Shown here piece after piece: positions 10,201 to 18,098 of a DNA stretch of 64,000 nt. The DNA comes from SW10 sp965657795. GTDB taxonomy: Bacteria > Verrucomicrobiota > Verrucomicrobiia > Verrucomicrobiales > Akkermansiaceae. The translations under genes were made by a program, and so were the position numbers. The notes beneath the pieces are model-generated. The model worked only from the letters and a program-made list of their open reading frames with translations. It was not told the origin of the DNA and did no database searches. Each line of letters begins with the position of its first letter. Positions within the stretch are counted from its first letter, which is position 1. The stretch spans positions 68,243 through 132,242 of the forward strand of contig CBFHQJ010000003.1 of NCBI GenBank assembly GCA_965657795.1, in the 5' to 3' direction.

Positions 10201-11931
10201 TCCCCGGGTCTTTTGACCGTGGAGACACCAGTTCCGACATTTGTGGAGCCTTCCACTAAGGAGGCAATCACAATTGTTCAGCCACCCAACACCATCGATG
10301 TCGATACGGTTTGGAATTCCGATTCAGACGGCAACGGAAAAGTTGATCAGATCTTCTTCCTCAATGAAGCGATCTTTGTGGGTGACTTCAGTGGTGGCGG
10401 AACCCGCCCAACCCTGACGATCGCTCCAGGCACGATCATCGCCGCAACCGGTTCCTCTGCGGGAACGGACGGACTGGACGTGGGATCTCTTGTGATTGCC
10501 CAGACCGGAGCCATCAATGCCGAGGGAACTGCTGAAAATCCGATTGTCTTCACCAGTATTCAAGAGGCCGAGTTCCTCTGCAATGTTGATATTGACGGGG
10601 TGGATGGAATCAACACGATCAAGCCTGATCCGATCGGTGGAGACGCCGACGGAAGTGATGGCGGCCAGTGGGGTGGTGTGATTATCCTCGGAAATGCTCC
10701 CATCAACTTCTACAACACTCCGACGAATAACCTGAACTCGAATGCCGTTGAGGGCTTCGCTCAGAACGCCGCCGGTGACGACATCCTTTACGGAGGTGAC
10801 GTTGCCGACGACAACTCGGGAATCCTGCGCTACGTCTCGATCCGCTTCGGTGGATTCGAATTCGCTCAGGACGAAGAGATCAACGGTCTGACGATGGCCG
10901 GAGTGGGATCGGGAACGACCATCGACCACGTTGAGGTTGTTGCCAATACCGACGACGGTTTCGAGTGGTTCGGAGGCACGGTGAATACCAGCCACCTCTT
11001 CGCCCTCTACTGTCAGGATGAGTCCTTCGACATTGACGAAGGACATCAGGGGACGCACCAGTTCTGGTTTGCGATCCAGTCCAACAGCAGTGACTACGGC
11101 ACCGAAGCTGATGGTGGTAACCGCACCGGAGCCGGAGTGAAGACCGGAGAGCCGCTCAGTAACACCATGATCTACAATGCGACCTACATTGGAGCGACCG
11201 GAGATGTGGACGAGTCCGGAGAAGGAGCAGTGATCGGATCATCCGACAGCTTCCGCATGAAGGACAACTTCGCGGGTCAGTTCCACAACGGAATCTTCAC
11301 CAGCAGTGGTGACGACATCTTCCGAATCGACGACGCCTCGACGATTGCCCAAGTGGGAGTGAATTTGAACTTCACCAACAACCTGTTTGGAACACCCGAT
11401 GACGCGGAGACCAGCAACAGCGGAAATGCCAATGCCGATGCCGAAGCTGCTCTTCTTGCCCAGGCCGGAAACCAAAAGGACGTTGATGTTCAGTTCAGCT
11501 CCGTAACCCGCAATGTGGTTGGTGAGGTGACTCAAATTGACCCTCGTCCGAAGTTGTCATCGCCCGCTTGGACCAATGAGTTGACCGAGGGAGCACCCTC
11601 ACCGACGACCTACCGCGGCGCCTTCGGTGTTGACAACTGGGCCGCTGGTTGGACCTACGCTGACGCGAATGGCATCTTCACGGATGAATTCGTTATTGGT
11701 GACCCACTCCAGGTGGTCTCGACTGAATTTGATGGGACTTCATACACCATCAACTTCGTCGCAGAGGCTGGTGCCAGCTACAAGGTGACCCAGTCGGCCA
11801 CTATGGAAGGCGCTTTTGCCGACGTAGCTGGTGCGACCCTCGATGATGCGCCTACTATTGCCTCTATCTCCTTCGAGCCCGCTCCCGGCGCTTCCAAGCT
11901 CTTCTTCCGCGTGGAGAAGGTCGCCGACTAA
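7270..11931 (+). CDS. Secreted protein of three tandem ~480-residue repeats
   Basis: The protein has 1553 residues and a signal peptide (about 1-27, ending LSAMP). Three near-identical units begin at residues 29, 508 and 1001. Each opens with IxxPPNTID-x-DTxW and an Asp-rich, EF-hand-like loop (DSDTNDDGEID in unit 1). Each continues with alternating short strands and the phrases PTLTIxPGTxIAATGSS and GGQWGGVIILGNAPINFYN, which suggest a right-handed beta-helix. The last ~85 residues (from about VIGDPLQVVSTEF) are a different beta domain shared by verrucomicrobial exported proteins. Single-unit relatives exist in Bacteroidota and marine bacteria as uncharacterised exported proteins (from memory). 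It sits between the receptor and the TonB operon and has its own operator-like site, so it may capture or process the substrate at the surface. No catalytic motif is recognised. Confidence 0.8.
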   Translation: MKHQTKRQTFTLSALLGFGLANVLSAMPTIIQPPNTIDTDTVWDSDTNDDGEIDQIYYLDEAIFVGDFNGGGTRPTLTITPGTVIAATGSSSGTDGLDVGSLVIAQSGAINAEGTADAPIIFTSAAEAEFLYNVDVDGGGINTTKPDPLGGDADGSDGGQWGGVIILGNAPINFYNTPTNNLNSNAVEGFAQNAAGDDILYGGDDPSDNSGILRYVSIRFGGFEFAQDEEINGLTMGGVGSGTTIDHVEVVANTDDGFEWFGGTVNTSHLFALYCQDESFDIDEGHQGTHQFWFAVQSNSSDYGTEADGGNRTGAGIKTGEPLSLTKIFNATYVGATGDVDESGEGAVIGSSDSFRMKDNFAGQFHNGIFTSSGDDIFRIDDASTIAQVGVNLNFTNNLFGTPDDAETSNSGNANADAEAALLAQAGNKRDVDVQFSAVTRNAVGEVTQIDPRPQLGSPAWTNELTAGAPCPTNYRGAFGLDNWASGWTYADANGLFADAGPAPQAITIVQPPNTIDTDTTWDSDSDDDGRIDTIYYLDEAIFVGDFNGGGSRPTLTIAPGTIIAATGSSSGTDGLDVGSLVVAQTGAINAEGTPNAPIIFTSAAEAEYLYNVEIDGGGINDVKPDPIGGDADGSDGGQWGGVIILGNAPINFYNTPTNNLNSNAVEGFAQNAAGDDILYGGNVPDDNSGILRYVSIRFGGFEFAQDEEINGLTMAGVGSGTTIDHVEVVANTDDGFEWFGGTVNSSYLFALYCQDESFDIDEGHQGTHQFWFAVQSNSSDYGTEADGGNRTGSGVKTGEPLSNTKIFNATYIGATGDVDESGEGAVIGSSDSFRMKDNFAGQFHNGIFTSSGDDIVRIDDASTIAQVGVNLNLTYNLFGTPDDAETSNSGNENATAEAALLAQAGNIKDATIDFSLEMRNDVGEVVKIDPRPTVATSQAWGGDLLAGAPVQVPYRGAFGTDLWVSTWTYASKEGIVSPGLLTVETPVPTFVEPSTKEAITIVQPPNTIDVDTVWNSDSDGNGKVDQIFFLNEAIFVGDFSGGGTRPTLTIAPGTIIAATGSSAGTDGLDVGSLVIAQTGAINAEGTAENPIVFTSIQEAEFLCNVDIDGVDGINTIKPDPIGGDADGSDGGQWGGVIILGNAPINFYNTPTNNLNSNAVEGFAQNAAGDDILYGGDVADDNSGILRYVSIRFGGFEFAQDEEINGLTMAGVGSGTTIDHVEVVANTDDGFEWFGGTVNTSHLFALYCQDESFDIDEGHQGTHQFWFAIQSNSSDYGTEADGGNRTGAGVKTGEPLSNTMIYNATYIGATGDVDESGEGAVIGSSDSFRMKDNFAGQFHNGIFTSSGDDIFRIDDASTIAQVGVNLNFTNNLFGTPDDAETSNSGNANADAEAALLAQAGNQKDVDVQFSSVTRNVVGEVTQIDPRPKLSSPAWTNELTEGAPSPTTYRGAFGVDNWAAGWTYADANGIFTDEFVIGDPLQVVSTEFDGTSYTINFVAEAGASYKVTQSATMEGAFADVAGATLDDAPTIASISFEPAPGASKLFFRVEKVAD
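7354..11700 (+). repeat. Intragenic triplication (units of 1437, 1479 and about 1430 bp)
   Basis: The units start at 7354, 8791 and 10270, aligned on the conserved QPPNTID segment. Long stretches are identical at protein level, for example VEGFAQNAAGDDILYGG and DDGFEWFGGTVN in all three. Unit 3 resembles unit 1 in its last third (DVDVQFS, then GEVTQIDPRP) but unit 2 in its middle (EPLSNT), so segments have been exchanged between units. Confidence 0.95.
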
Positions 11932-11956
11932 ATACCTTTCCCAGGTAATCCAATAA

Positions 11957-11994
11957 AAGAGCCGTTTCGCCGCAGGGTGAAGCGGCTCTTTTTT
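11957..11994 (+). terminator. Rho-independent terminator after the triplicated gene
   Basis: AAGAGCCGTTTCGCC pairs with GGTGAAGCGGCTCTT, including G-U pairs, and a T run follows. It separates the triplicated gene from the TonB operon. Confidence 0.9.
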
Positions 11995-12025
11995 GCTCAC
12001 GTTTTTAAGGGATGGAGTCGCGAAA

Positions 12026-12041
12026 GTGACAAACGTGTCAC
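12026..12041. promoter_or_regulatory. PHO-box-like operator, GTGAC-N6-GTCAC
   Basis: GTGAC at 12026-12030 and GTCAC at 12037-12041 repeat the 5-6-5 pattern. The site ends 52 nt before the first gene of the TonB operon, matching the 55 and 51 nt at two other copies. Confidence 0.6.
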
Positions 12042-12093
12042 AGGAGGAATTTCTCCTCTCTGAATCAAGCAGGTTAAACACTCGGCCTCTCAA

Positions 12094-12885
12094 ATGAAGT
12101 TTGCTCTTTTTCCTGCTCTCATCGTCTCGATTTTGCCCCTGAATGCTCAGGACGGTGGGGTCGAAGCCAACAAAAAGCTCCGTGCCACGGTGCAAAAGTG
12201 GATCTCCGTCATGAAGGAGACCCAGCAGAAACAAAAGGAATGGAAGGAGAAGAAGGAAATCCTTCTCGATTCCAAGGAGTCTCTCAAAGCCGAGACCGCC
12301 CAGCTCGAAACCGAGATCAAGTCGGCTTTGGATCGCCGCAAGAAACTCGACATCGAGTCCGAGGGCAAGCTCAAGGAGAAGAAGAGCTACGACGACGCAC
12401 GCGAAGCCCTTCGCGATGGGCTCAATGATCTCGATGCCAAGGTTTCTGCCGTGATTCCTCTTCTTCCCAAGGAATTGACCAAGGTGGGCAAGGTCGAGAA
12501 GGCGATTGCGGATCATCTCGGTTTTGTGAAGCGCAATGACAAGGACAATATTGCCTTGAACGCCCGGCTCACCCCGATGATTACGATCCTGCTTGAGGCT
12601 GAAAAATTCAATCAGGTGGTTACGGCCTTTACGGGCGGAGGACTGACGGCGGATGTGGATGGAGACGAGGTCATTCTCGACGGAATCTATTTTGGCCTCG
12701 CGATGGGCTTCGCTTCTGACGAGCAGGGGAAGGTGGCCTTCCGCCTCGATCCAAGCCCCGAAGGCTGGACCAAGAAGGAAATTTTGGATCCCGAAACAGT
12801 GGCTAAAATCCGGGAGTTGATTGATGTGGGCAAAGGGAGCGGTGACGTGCGCCTGGTTGACCTCCCTCTCGAAATCGCCAAGTAG
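12094..12885 (+). CDS. DUF3450-family periplasmic coiled-coil protein of the TonB system
   Basis: The protein has 263 residues with a signal peptide (MKFALFPALIVSILPLNAQ). A long charged coiled coil covers about residues 25-120, and a beta-containing C-terminal half contains GDEVILDGIYFGLAMGF. This is the DUF3450 layout. In Vibrio and other marine Gammaproteobacteria the DUF3450 gene heads TonB2/TtpC-type clusters, directly before a long ExbB (TtpC), ExbB, ExbD, TonB and a TPR protein. The same order is seen here. Its role is probably periplasmic, helping to couple the ExbB complex with TonB. The gap to the next gene is 10 nt. Confidence 0.82.
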   Translation: MKFALFPALIVSILPLNAQDGGVEANKKLRATVQKWISVMKETQQKQKEWKEKKEILLDSKESLKAETAQLETEIKSALDRRKKLDIESEGKLKEKKSYDDAREALRDGLNDLDAKVSAVIPLLPKELTKVGKVEKAIADHLGFVKRNDKDNIALNARLTPMITILLEAEKFNQVVTAFTGGGLTADVDGDEVILDGIYFGLAMGFASDEQGKVAFRLDPSPEGWTKKEILDPETVAKIRELIDVGKGSGDVRLVDLPLEIAK

Positions 12886-12895
12886 ACTTTTTTAA

Positions 12896-14329
12896 ATGAA
12901 ACGTATTTTACTTTCACTCGCACTGACCAGTGGCGTTTACGCGCAGACGGCTCAGGAGAAAGCAGAGCAGGATCTTCGTCTTGCCCAGCAGCAGCTCCTG
13001 ACGCTTCAAACGGAAATCACGAACGAGGCGGGGGACCTCATCAAAGAGGTCGAAACGATCGATGACCAGGTCCTGGCTCAGACCAAGACTCTGGCCGACC
13101 TGCTCAAGGCCGAGGATGATGTCGCCGGAGAGCAGCGGCAGTTGAATAATGAGCTGGCCCGCCGAAAAGGGGAGTTTGAATACACTCTCTCAACGCTCAG
13201 GAGCTTTGGGAGCGGGTTGAAGGACCGGATTCATCCGGCTGAAAAGCAGTCTTTCGGAGTTGAGTTGGCCGGGCGTCAGAAGTTGGCGGACGGATCAAGC
13301 GATGATCTTATGAAGGAGATCCGGAACCGCTTGTTCCTGCTCCACATGTCGGCCGAGCGTCTGCAGAAGATTTCCGGAGGAGAGCGTTTTGAAGGAAGTG
13401 CTGTCACCGAGGGGAACGTCATCAAGGAGGGTAAATTCGCAGTGGCCGGTCCCCTGGGCTACTTCGCCTCCAACGATAACGAGGTTTTCGGTTTCACGGC
13501 GATTACGACTGCCGAGGGTGTTGATTATCCCAACCTGGCATTGGTCAAAGAAGGGGGAGAGCCCATTGCGGATCTCGTCAAAACGGGTTCCGCATTGGTT
13601 CCGGTCGATGCTTCGATGGGAAAGGCGATTCAAGTGGCACGGGTCAAGAAGTCGATTTCGGACTACGTTCAGGGTGGAGGTGTCGTTGGTTACGGAATCC
13701 TGGCCATCGGTCTCTTCGCTCTCCTGATCGCAATTTGGAAGGTGATCGAAATCAACCGCTTCCCGATCCCGAATCGCAAGAAGCTCAACCTCATCCTCGA
13801 CGACCTCCTGTCGCACGATACCGATGCAGCTACCGCGAAGGCGAAACAGTTTAAAGGGCTCGGCGGTCAGATGGTGGAATCCGGAGTCACTTACTTCTAC
13901 GATAAGCGCCGCATTCTGGAAGACGCCTTGCTTGAGAAGTTGGGAATGATCCAACCGCGACTTGAACGCTTTCTGCCCTTCCTAGCTCTGGTTGCCGCTG
14001 CCGCACCCATGATGGGGCTGCTTGGAACGGTTCTCGGAATTATGAAAACCTTTGCCATGATGTCGGTTGGTGGTTCGGGCGATTCCAAGTCCTTCTCCGC
14101 CGGTATTAGTGAGGCTCTCATTACGACCGCGATGGGACTGATCGTGGCTATTCCGGTGATCATCATTCATGGGATGCTCAAGAGTCTCGCAAAGTCCAAA
14201 TTTGGTCAGGCCGAAGGGGTGGCTCTCTCCATCCTGAACGGCACCACTGAGCTCGATGAAGAGCCAAGCAAGGATTCGTCTGATGACGAGCCGGAAGATC
14301 TTGACGAAGCAGAACTTTCCCCAGCCTAA
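12896..14329 (+). CDS. TtpC-type long MotA/TolQ/ExbB proton channel protein
   Basis: The protein has 477 residues, about twice a normal ExbB. It begins with a cleavable signal peptide (MKRILLSLALTSGVYAQ). A periplasmic coiled coil of about 90 residues and a beta region follow. The first membrane helix is near residues 258-282 (GGVVGYGILAIGLFALLIAIW). The C-terminal ExbB core has paired helices with the family phrases LVAAAAPMMGLLGTVLGIM and ISEALITTAMGLIVAIP. The extended periplasmic part is the hallmark of TtpC, an extra ExbB-like subunit in TonB2 systems. The stop codon overlaps the next start (TAATG), so translation is probably coupled. Confidence 0.88.
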   Translation: MKRILLSLALTSGVYAQTAQEKAEQDLRLAQQQLLTLQTEITNEAGDLIKEVETIDDQVLAQTKTLADLLKAEDDVAGEQRQLNNELARRKGEFEYTLSTLRSFGSGLKDRIHPAEKQSFGVELAGRQKLADGSSDDLMKEIRNRLFLLHMSAERLQKISGGERFEGSAVTEGNVIKEGKFAVAGPLGYFASNDNEVFGFTAITTAEGVDYPNLALVKEGGEPIADLVKTGSALVPVDASMGKAIQVARVKKSISDYVQGGGVVGYGILAIGLFALLIAIWKVIEINRFPIPNRKKLNLILDDLLSHDTDAATAKAKQFKGLGGQMVESGVTYFYDKRRILEDALLEKLGMIQPRLERFLPFLALVAAAAPMMGLLGTVLGIMKTFAMMSVGGSGDSKSFSAGISEALITTAMGLIVAIPVIIIHGMLKSLAKSKFGQAEGVALSILNGTTELDEEPSKDSSDDEPEDLDEAELSPA

Positions 14330-14934
14330 TGCTCGTTATCGGTAATCTCCAGGAAGTCGTCGACATCTTCACGGATGGCGGCACTGTCATGGCGGCTCTC
14401 GCCATCGTGGCCTTCCTTCTCTACACCACTGCGACGGCGTCCCTGTATTTTGTCTTCCGCGGAAACTTGAATCACAAACAGCAGGGCGAGTGGGCGAATT
14501 GGATCAATGATCCTGAAACCGCCGAAGGGCGGATTGGTGAAATCATCCGCTACGCCATTCATGGAAAGAAGCTTTCGATCAAGCGCGTGCAGCGTCGATT
14601 TGACGAGATGCGCGAGATCCTTATCGCTTCGGTTGATCGGCGACTCATCATCATTACCACCCTCGTGGCAGCGGCGCCCATGACGGGCTTGCTTGGCACG
14701 GTGGGTGGAATGCTGGACATGTTCGATGGTCTTGCCGCCGGGGGCGGAAAGCAGAGCATGGGCCTCATCGCCTCGGGGATGAAGAAGGCTCTCTTCACCA
14801 CCCTCACCGGACTCGTCATTGCTCTTCCGGGCATGTTCATGTCCCTCCTGGTGCGCGAGCGGCGTAACAAAATCGACACCACTTTGGCGCAGCTCCAGAG
14901 TATTATTGTCACTACAAAGTTCCGTAACGTATGA
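14329..14934 (+). CDS. exbB: ExbB-like proton channel protein
   Basis: This 201-residue MotA/TolQ/ExbB protein has the first helix at about residues 18-40 (VMAALAIVAFLLYTTATASLYFVF). The conserved core follows: TTLVAAAPMTGLLGTVGGMLDMF, then MKKALFTTLTGLVIALPGMF. It forms the inner-membrane pentamer that uses the proton gradient to drive TonB together with ExbD. The gene overlaps both neighbours by 1-4 nt, in a tightly coupled operon. Confidence 0.9.
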   Translation: MLVIGNLQEVVDIFTDGGTVMAALAIVAFLLYTTATASLYFVFRGNLNHKQQGEWANWINDPETAEGRIGEIIRYAIHGKKLSIKRVQRRFDEMREILIASVDRRLIIITTLVAAAPMTGLLGTVGGMLDMFDGLAAGGGKQSMGLIASGMKKALFTTLTGLVIALPGMFMSLLVRERRNKIDTTLAQLQSIIVTTKFRNV

Positions 14935-15347
14935 GTCTAGTCCGTCGCAGTGGTTCCTCTTTCGGGGATGATGATGAGCCGAAACCCGATCTGTCTCCCA
15001 TGATCGATTGTGTGTTCATTTTGTTGATCTTCTTCATTGTGACCACGGTTTTTCAAAAACCTCCCGGTGTTGAGGTCACCCGTGCGCAAGCGAGCCTGGG
15101 TGCTCGTCTTGAAAAAAACTCCATTCTCATTGCGGTGACTGCTGAGAACAAAGTTTTCTATGGTGGTCAGGAGATTGGGGTGGGCGGAGTTCAGAACGTT
15201 GTGCGTCCCATGCTTTTGGAGGAAGAGGAAATGCCGGTGATTATCCAGGCCGATACCAATGCCTTCCGTGGAGTCGTTTCCGAGGTCGAAAAGCAGTGCC
15301 TGATGGCCGGAGTGAAGAAGAGCAAACTTACCGCAGCCACCCAGTAA
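14931..15347 (+). CDS. exbD: ExbD biopolymer transport protein (copy 1)
   Basis: The protein has 138 residues. After an acidic cytoplasmic tail (DDDEPKPDLSPMIDCVFILLIFF) comes the single membrane helix that carries the conserved, proton-responsive Asp (MIDCVF). A small periplasmic domain follows (VIIQADTNAFRGVVSEVEKQC). The start ATGA overlaps the exbB stop. Copy 2 follows one base after its stop. Confidence 0.92.
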   Translation: MSLVRRSGSSFGDDDEPKPDLSPMIDCVFILLIFFIVTTVFQKPPGVEVTRAQASLGARLEKNSILIAVTAENKVFYGGQEIGVGGVQNVVRPMLLEEEEMPVIIQADTNAFRGVVSEVEKQCLMAGVKKSKLTAATQ

Positions 15348-15348
15348 A

Positions 15349-15765
15349 ATGCCCCTCGGAAAAGATAGATTTGAAATCGACGACAGCGATCCGGAACCGG
15401 ATTTGTCGCCCATGATTGACTGCGTCTTCATTCTTTTGATCTTCTTCATCGTGACTGCGACCTTTGTCGAAGAAGACGGCTTTGTGGTGAATCGACCGGA
15501 GGATTCGGAGAGTGAAGCGCAAGCCAACGATGACCAGACGCTTGTTTTGGTGATTCGGAAGGATAGCCGAATTGTGCACGACGGGCGTGTCGTTCCGCTC
15601 AGTGCGGTTCCCGGAATTGTGGAGTCACAACTTCAGCGGGAGGAGCGCAGCCCCATCATCATTCAAAGTCACTCCCAGTCGCGCAATGGCGTGACCTACG
15701 AAGTTCAAAACGCCTGCCTCGAAGGAGGCGCCAAGCCCACTAAAATCACCCTGACCGACTCATGA
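15349..15765 (+). CDS. exbD: ExbD biopolymer transport protein (copy 2)
   Basis: This second ExbD of equal length (138 residues) also carries DLSPMIDCVFILLIFF with the membrane Asp, but its periplasmic domain has diverged (VVPLSAVPGIVESQLQ). Two consecutive exbD genes suggest a hetero-dimeric ExbD rod, as known for some TonB systems (for example exbD1/exbD2 in Xanthomonas). The stop overlaps the tonB start (ATGA). Confidence 0.92.
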   Translation: MPLGKDRFEIDDSDPEPDLSPMIDCVFILLIFFIVTATFVEEDGFVVNRPEDSESEAQANDDQTLVLVIRKDSRIVHDGRVVPLSAVPGIVESQLQREERSPIIIQSHSQSRNGVTYEVQNACLEGGAKPTKITLTDS

Positions 15766-16427
15766 AGCCCCGCCACGTTTACCGGCCTCCACGGAGAAAT
15801 CGCTTTCTCAGCACGGCCATCATTTTTGGAGGGGGAGGAATCCTGACGTTCATGGTCTTCTACTTCATTCCACTGATGCAAAGGTTGGAACAGGGATTGA
15901 ATCCTCCCGAAGACGACTTGGTGGCAGCGGTCGCTCCGGAGCAGCCCGATGAATATGTCGAGCCCGAGCCGGACGAGCCTGACGAGCCTGAAGTCGAGGA
16001 GCCGGACATCGCCGAGGCCAATGAGGAGATCGATGTTGAACCCATGAATCTCGCCGACCTTCAATTGGGCACCGGCGGACGCGTTCTTCTGAATGTCACT
16101 CCGGCAGTCGCTCTCGGAGGAGGGGGCGGAATGGAATCCACCGGAGTTGATTCCGATCCTGTCGTCAGTTCCAAGGCTCCACTCAGTGTGCCGGGTTCTG
16201 CCAGGAAAGCTCTTGAGAAGCGTGGAACGGTTCGCATTATTGTTTCCGGTTTGATCGACGAGAAGGGCAAGCTGTTAGAGGCGAAAATCTCCAAAGGGTC
16301 CGGGATTCCAGCGCTCGATCAAGCCGCCGTGAAAGCGGTAAGAAAATACAAATTCAAAGCTGCCGTTCGGAATGGTCGTAAGGCCAAGGCCCGCATCAAA
16401 ATTCCCTTCGAAGTTCGGGTTGGGTGA
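15762..16427 (+). CDS. tonB: TonB energy transducer
   Basis: The protein has 221 residues. A basic N-terminus is followed by the membrane anchor (about 15-35, FLSTAIIFGGGGILTFMVFYF). A Pro-Glu/Asp-rich spacer covers about 50-90, with repeated PDEPDEPEVEEP-type units. The C-terminal TonB domain (about 145-221) has RGTVRIIVSGLIDEKGKL and ALDQAAVKAVRKYKFKAA. The spacer is strongly acidic, unlike the Lys-Pro spacer of E. coli TonB. It energises the receptor at 3853 and perhaps others in the genome. The stop codon lies inside the operator-like site of the next transcription unit. Confidence 0.9.
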   Translation: MKPRHVYRPPRRNRFLSTAIIFGGGGILTFMVFYFIPLMQRLEQGLNPPEDDLVAAVAPEQPDEYVEPEPDEPDEPEVEEPDIAEANEEIDVEPMNLADLQLGTGGRVLLNVTPAVALGGGGGMESTGVDSDPVVSSKAPLSVPGSARKALEKRGTVRIIVSGLIDEKGKLLEAKISKGSGIPALDQAAVKAVRKYKFKAAVRNGRKAKARIKIPFEVRVG

Positions 16428-16439
16428 CGGCTTCGTCAC
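16424..16439. promoter_or_regulatory. PHO-box-like operator, GTGAC-N6-GTCAC
   Basis: GTGAC at 16424-16428 overlaps the tonB stop codon and GTCAC is at 16435-16439. The site ends 51 nt before the start of the TPR gene. It implies a second internal promoter for the TPR-porin part of the cluster. Confidence 0.6.
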
Positions 16440-16490
16440 ACAACCAACCCTCTCAAACGACCTCGCATTTCACACCATTTCTTCACGCAA

Positions 16491-18098
16491 ATGATTCTTC
16501 GTTCCCTTTGTCTTCTCGCCCTCGCTTTCCCATCGCTTTTTGCCCAGGCAGTGAAGGTCTCTCCCGAATGGTTCCAGACTCCTGAGTTTCGTAAGAAATT
16601 CGTCGGGAGCTATGGCTTCCTGCCCAAGGTTGAACCCAAGGTAGATCAGGAAGAGGCTACCCTAATTGCTGAGCTCTCCGAAATCCTTTCCGCCCAGCGC
16701 TACAAGGAGGCAGAGACCCGGTTGTTATCGTTCATCAAGGAGCGGAAAAATCCGGTCGATCCTGAAGTGGAGGCCAAGGATGTTTCCGCAGCCCTCGTTT
16801 TCACACTGGGGAATCTTTACTATCAAAACGGCCGAACCGATGATGCTGAATCGGCTTACAAGACGGCCATCAAGCGTTTCCCGGAGTATCGTCGTGCGCA
16901 CAAAAACCTGGCCCTTCTCTATGCACGCTCCGAGCGCATGAAACAGGCCAAGCCCCACCTGATCAAAGCGATGGAGTTGGGGGACGCCGATCATTTAAGC
17001 TACGGTCTTCTGGGCCATGCGATGTTGGCCGAAGACAAGGCGCTCGCCGCCGAGGCTGCTTTTCGTCAGGCCTACCTTACGAATCCAAATGAAAAGGATT
17101 GGCAGGTTGGTTTGGTACAAGCCCTTCTCTCGAAAGAAGACTGGGCCCAGGCAGCCAGCATGATGCAGTCGCTCATTGATGATAATCCTGGCGATCCCGT
17201 AATGTGGAAGCAGCAGGCAAATTGCTACATCCAAATGGACGATTTCATGCGTGCGGCCGAGAACTTCGAGGTCTTGAGACTTAAGGAAATCGCAGATGAG
17301 GGCTCACTGAACACCCTTGGCGATATCTACTCAAGACAGGAGGAACCGCTGTTGGCTCTTGGCGCCTATTTGAGCGCCATTCGTATGAGCGAGGTGGTGG
17401 ATGTTGACCGGACTCTCAAGTCAGCGGGCTATCTTTTACAATTGGAAGCGCCCAAGGAGGCCGCTGAATTGATGGTGACTTTACGTGCCAAAGCCGGAGC
17501 AGCCTTGAGTAAGGATCAGCAAGTAGCCGCCTTCGTTGTGGAGTCCGATATTGCCGATGCCGATCAGCGTTACCAGGTGGCGGCGGATCTTTTGAAGCAA
17601 GCCTTGGTGGTGGATCCGGCCAGCGGTGAAAGTAAACTGAAGCTTGGTGAGATGTATTCCAAACTCGCAGAGGAAGCGACCGATGAGAAAAAGATCAAAG
17701 CATTGAAAGTCGAGGCGCGGACGGCCTTTGAATTAGCGACCGGAGACACCGATCCCAAAGTCGGCTACAAAGCAAACCTTCGCCTCGCGAGCATGCTTGT
17801 GAAAGCCCAGGACTACATCGATGCCCTTCCTCTGATCGAGGAAGCGATCCGCTTGAAGACCGGTAGCAAGGAATCAATCGAGCAGTACAAGCGCCGGGTG
17901 GAACGCGCTGCCGCGCGACAGAAAGAAAAGGAAGAGCGTCTTGAGCAGAAGCGTCGGGAAACACGCGAGGCGATCGAGAAAGCTGACGAGGAAAAGAAGG
18001 CCGCTGAAGAAGAAAAGAAAGCCAAGGATTCCAAGAAGGCGAAAGAGGCTGCCGAAAAATCAGGCGCTGAAGATGGCGAAAAGAAGGAAGAGGAGTAA
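16491..18098 (+). CDS. TPR protein of the TonB cluster
   Basis: The protein has 535 residues with a signal peptide (MILRSLCLLALAFPSLFAQ). Tetratricopeptide repeats cover about residues 60-460, for example LGNLYYQNGRTDDAESAYKT followed by NLALLYARSERMKQA. The last ~80 residues are a Lys/Glu-rich coiled coil. A TPR protein follows TonB in the TtpC-type clusters of marine bacteria, where it probably supports assembly of the periplasmic machinery. The stop codon overlaps the start of the porin (TAATG), so the two are cotranslated. It has its own operator-like site upstream. Confidence 0.85.
   Translation: MILRSLCLLALAFPSLFAQAVKVSPEWFQTPEFRKKFVGSYGFLPKVEPKVDQEEATLIAELSEILSAQRYKEAETRLLSFIKERKNPVDPEVEAKDVSAALVFTLGNLYYQNGRTDDAESAYKTAIKRFPEYRRAHKNLALLYARSERMKQAKPHLIKAMELGDADHLSYGLLGHAMLAEDKALAAEAAFRQAYLTNPNEKDWQVGLVQALLSKEDWAQAASMMQSLIDDNPGDPVMWKQQANCYIQMDDFMRAAENFEVLRLKEIADEGSLNTLGDIYSRQEEPLLALGAYLSAIRMSEVVDVDRTLKSAGYLLQLEAPKEAAELMVTLRAKAGAALSKDQQVAAFVVESDIADADQRYQVAADLLKQALVVDPASGESKLKLGEMYSKLAEEATDEKKIKALKVEARTAFELATGDTDPKVGYKANLRLASMLVKAQDYIDALPLIEEAIRLKTGSKESIEQYKRRVERAAARQKEKEERLEQKRRETREAIEKADEEKKAAEEEKKAKDSKKAKEAAEKSGAEDGEKKEEE

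Noticed and set aside
7354..11700. Regular repeats considered as a CRISPR-like or satellite array
   Set aside because: The repeats are about 1.4 kb, coding, in frame and part of one long protein; there are no short spacers and no cas genes.
12026..12041. GTGAC-N6-GTCAC read as a terminator or attenuator hairpin
   Set aside because: A 5-bp stem with no T run would not terminate. The recurrence of the same 5-6-5 pattern upstream of three other genes points to a protein-binding site.
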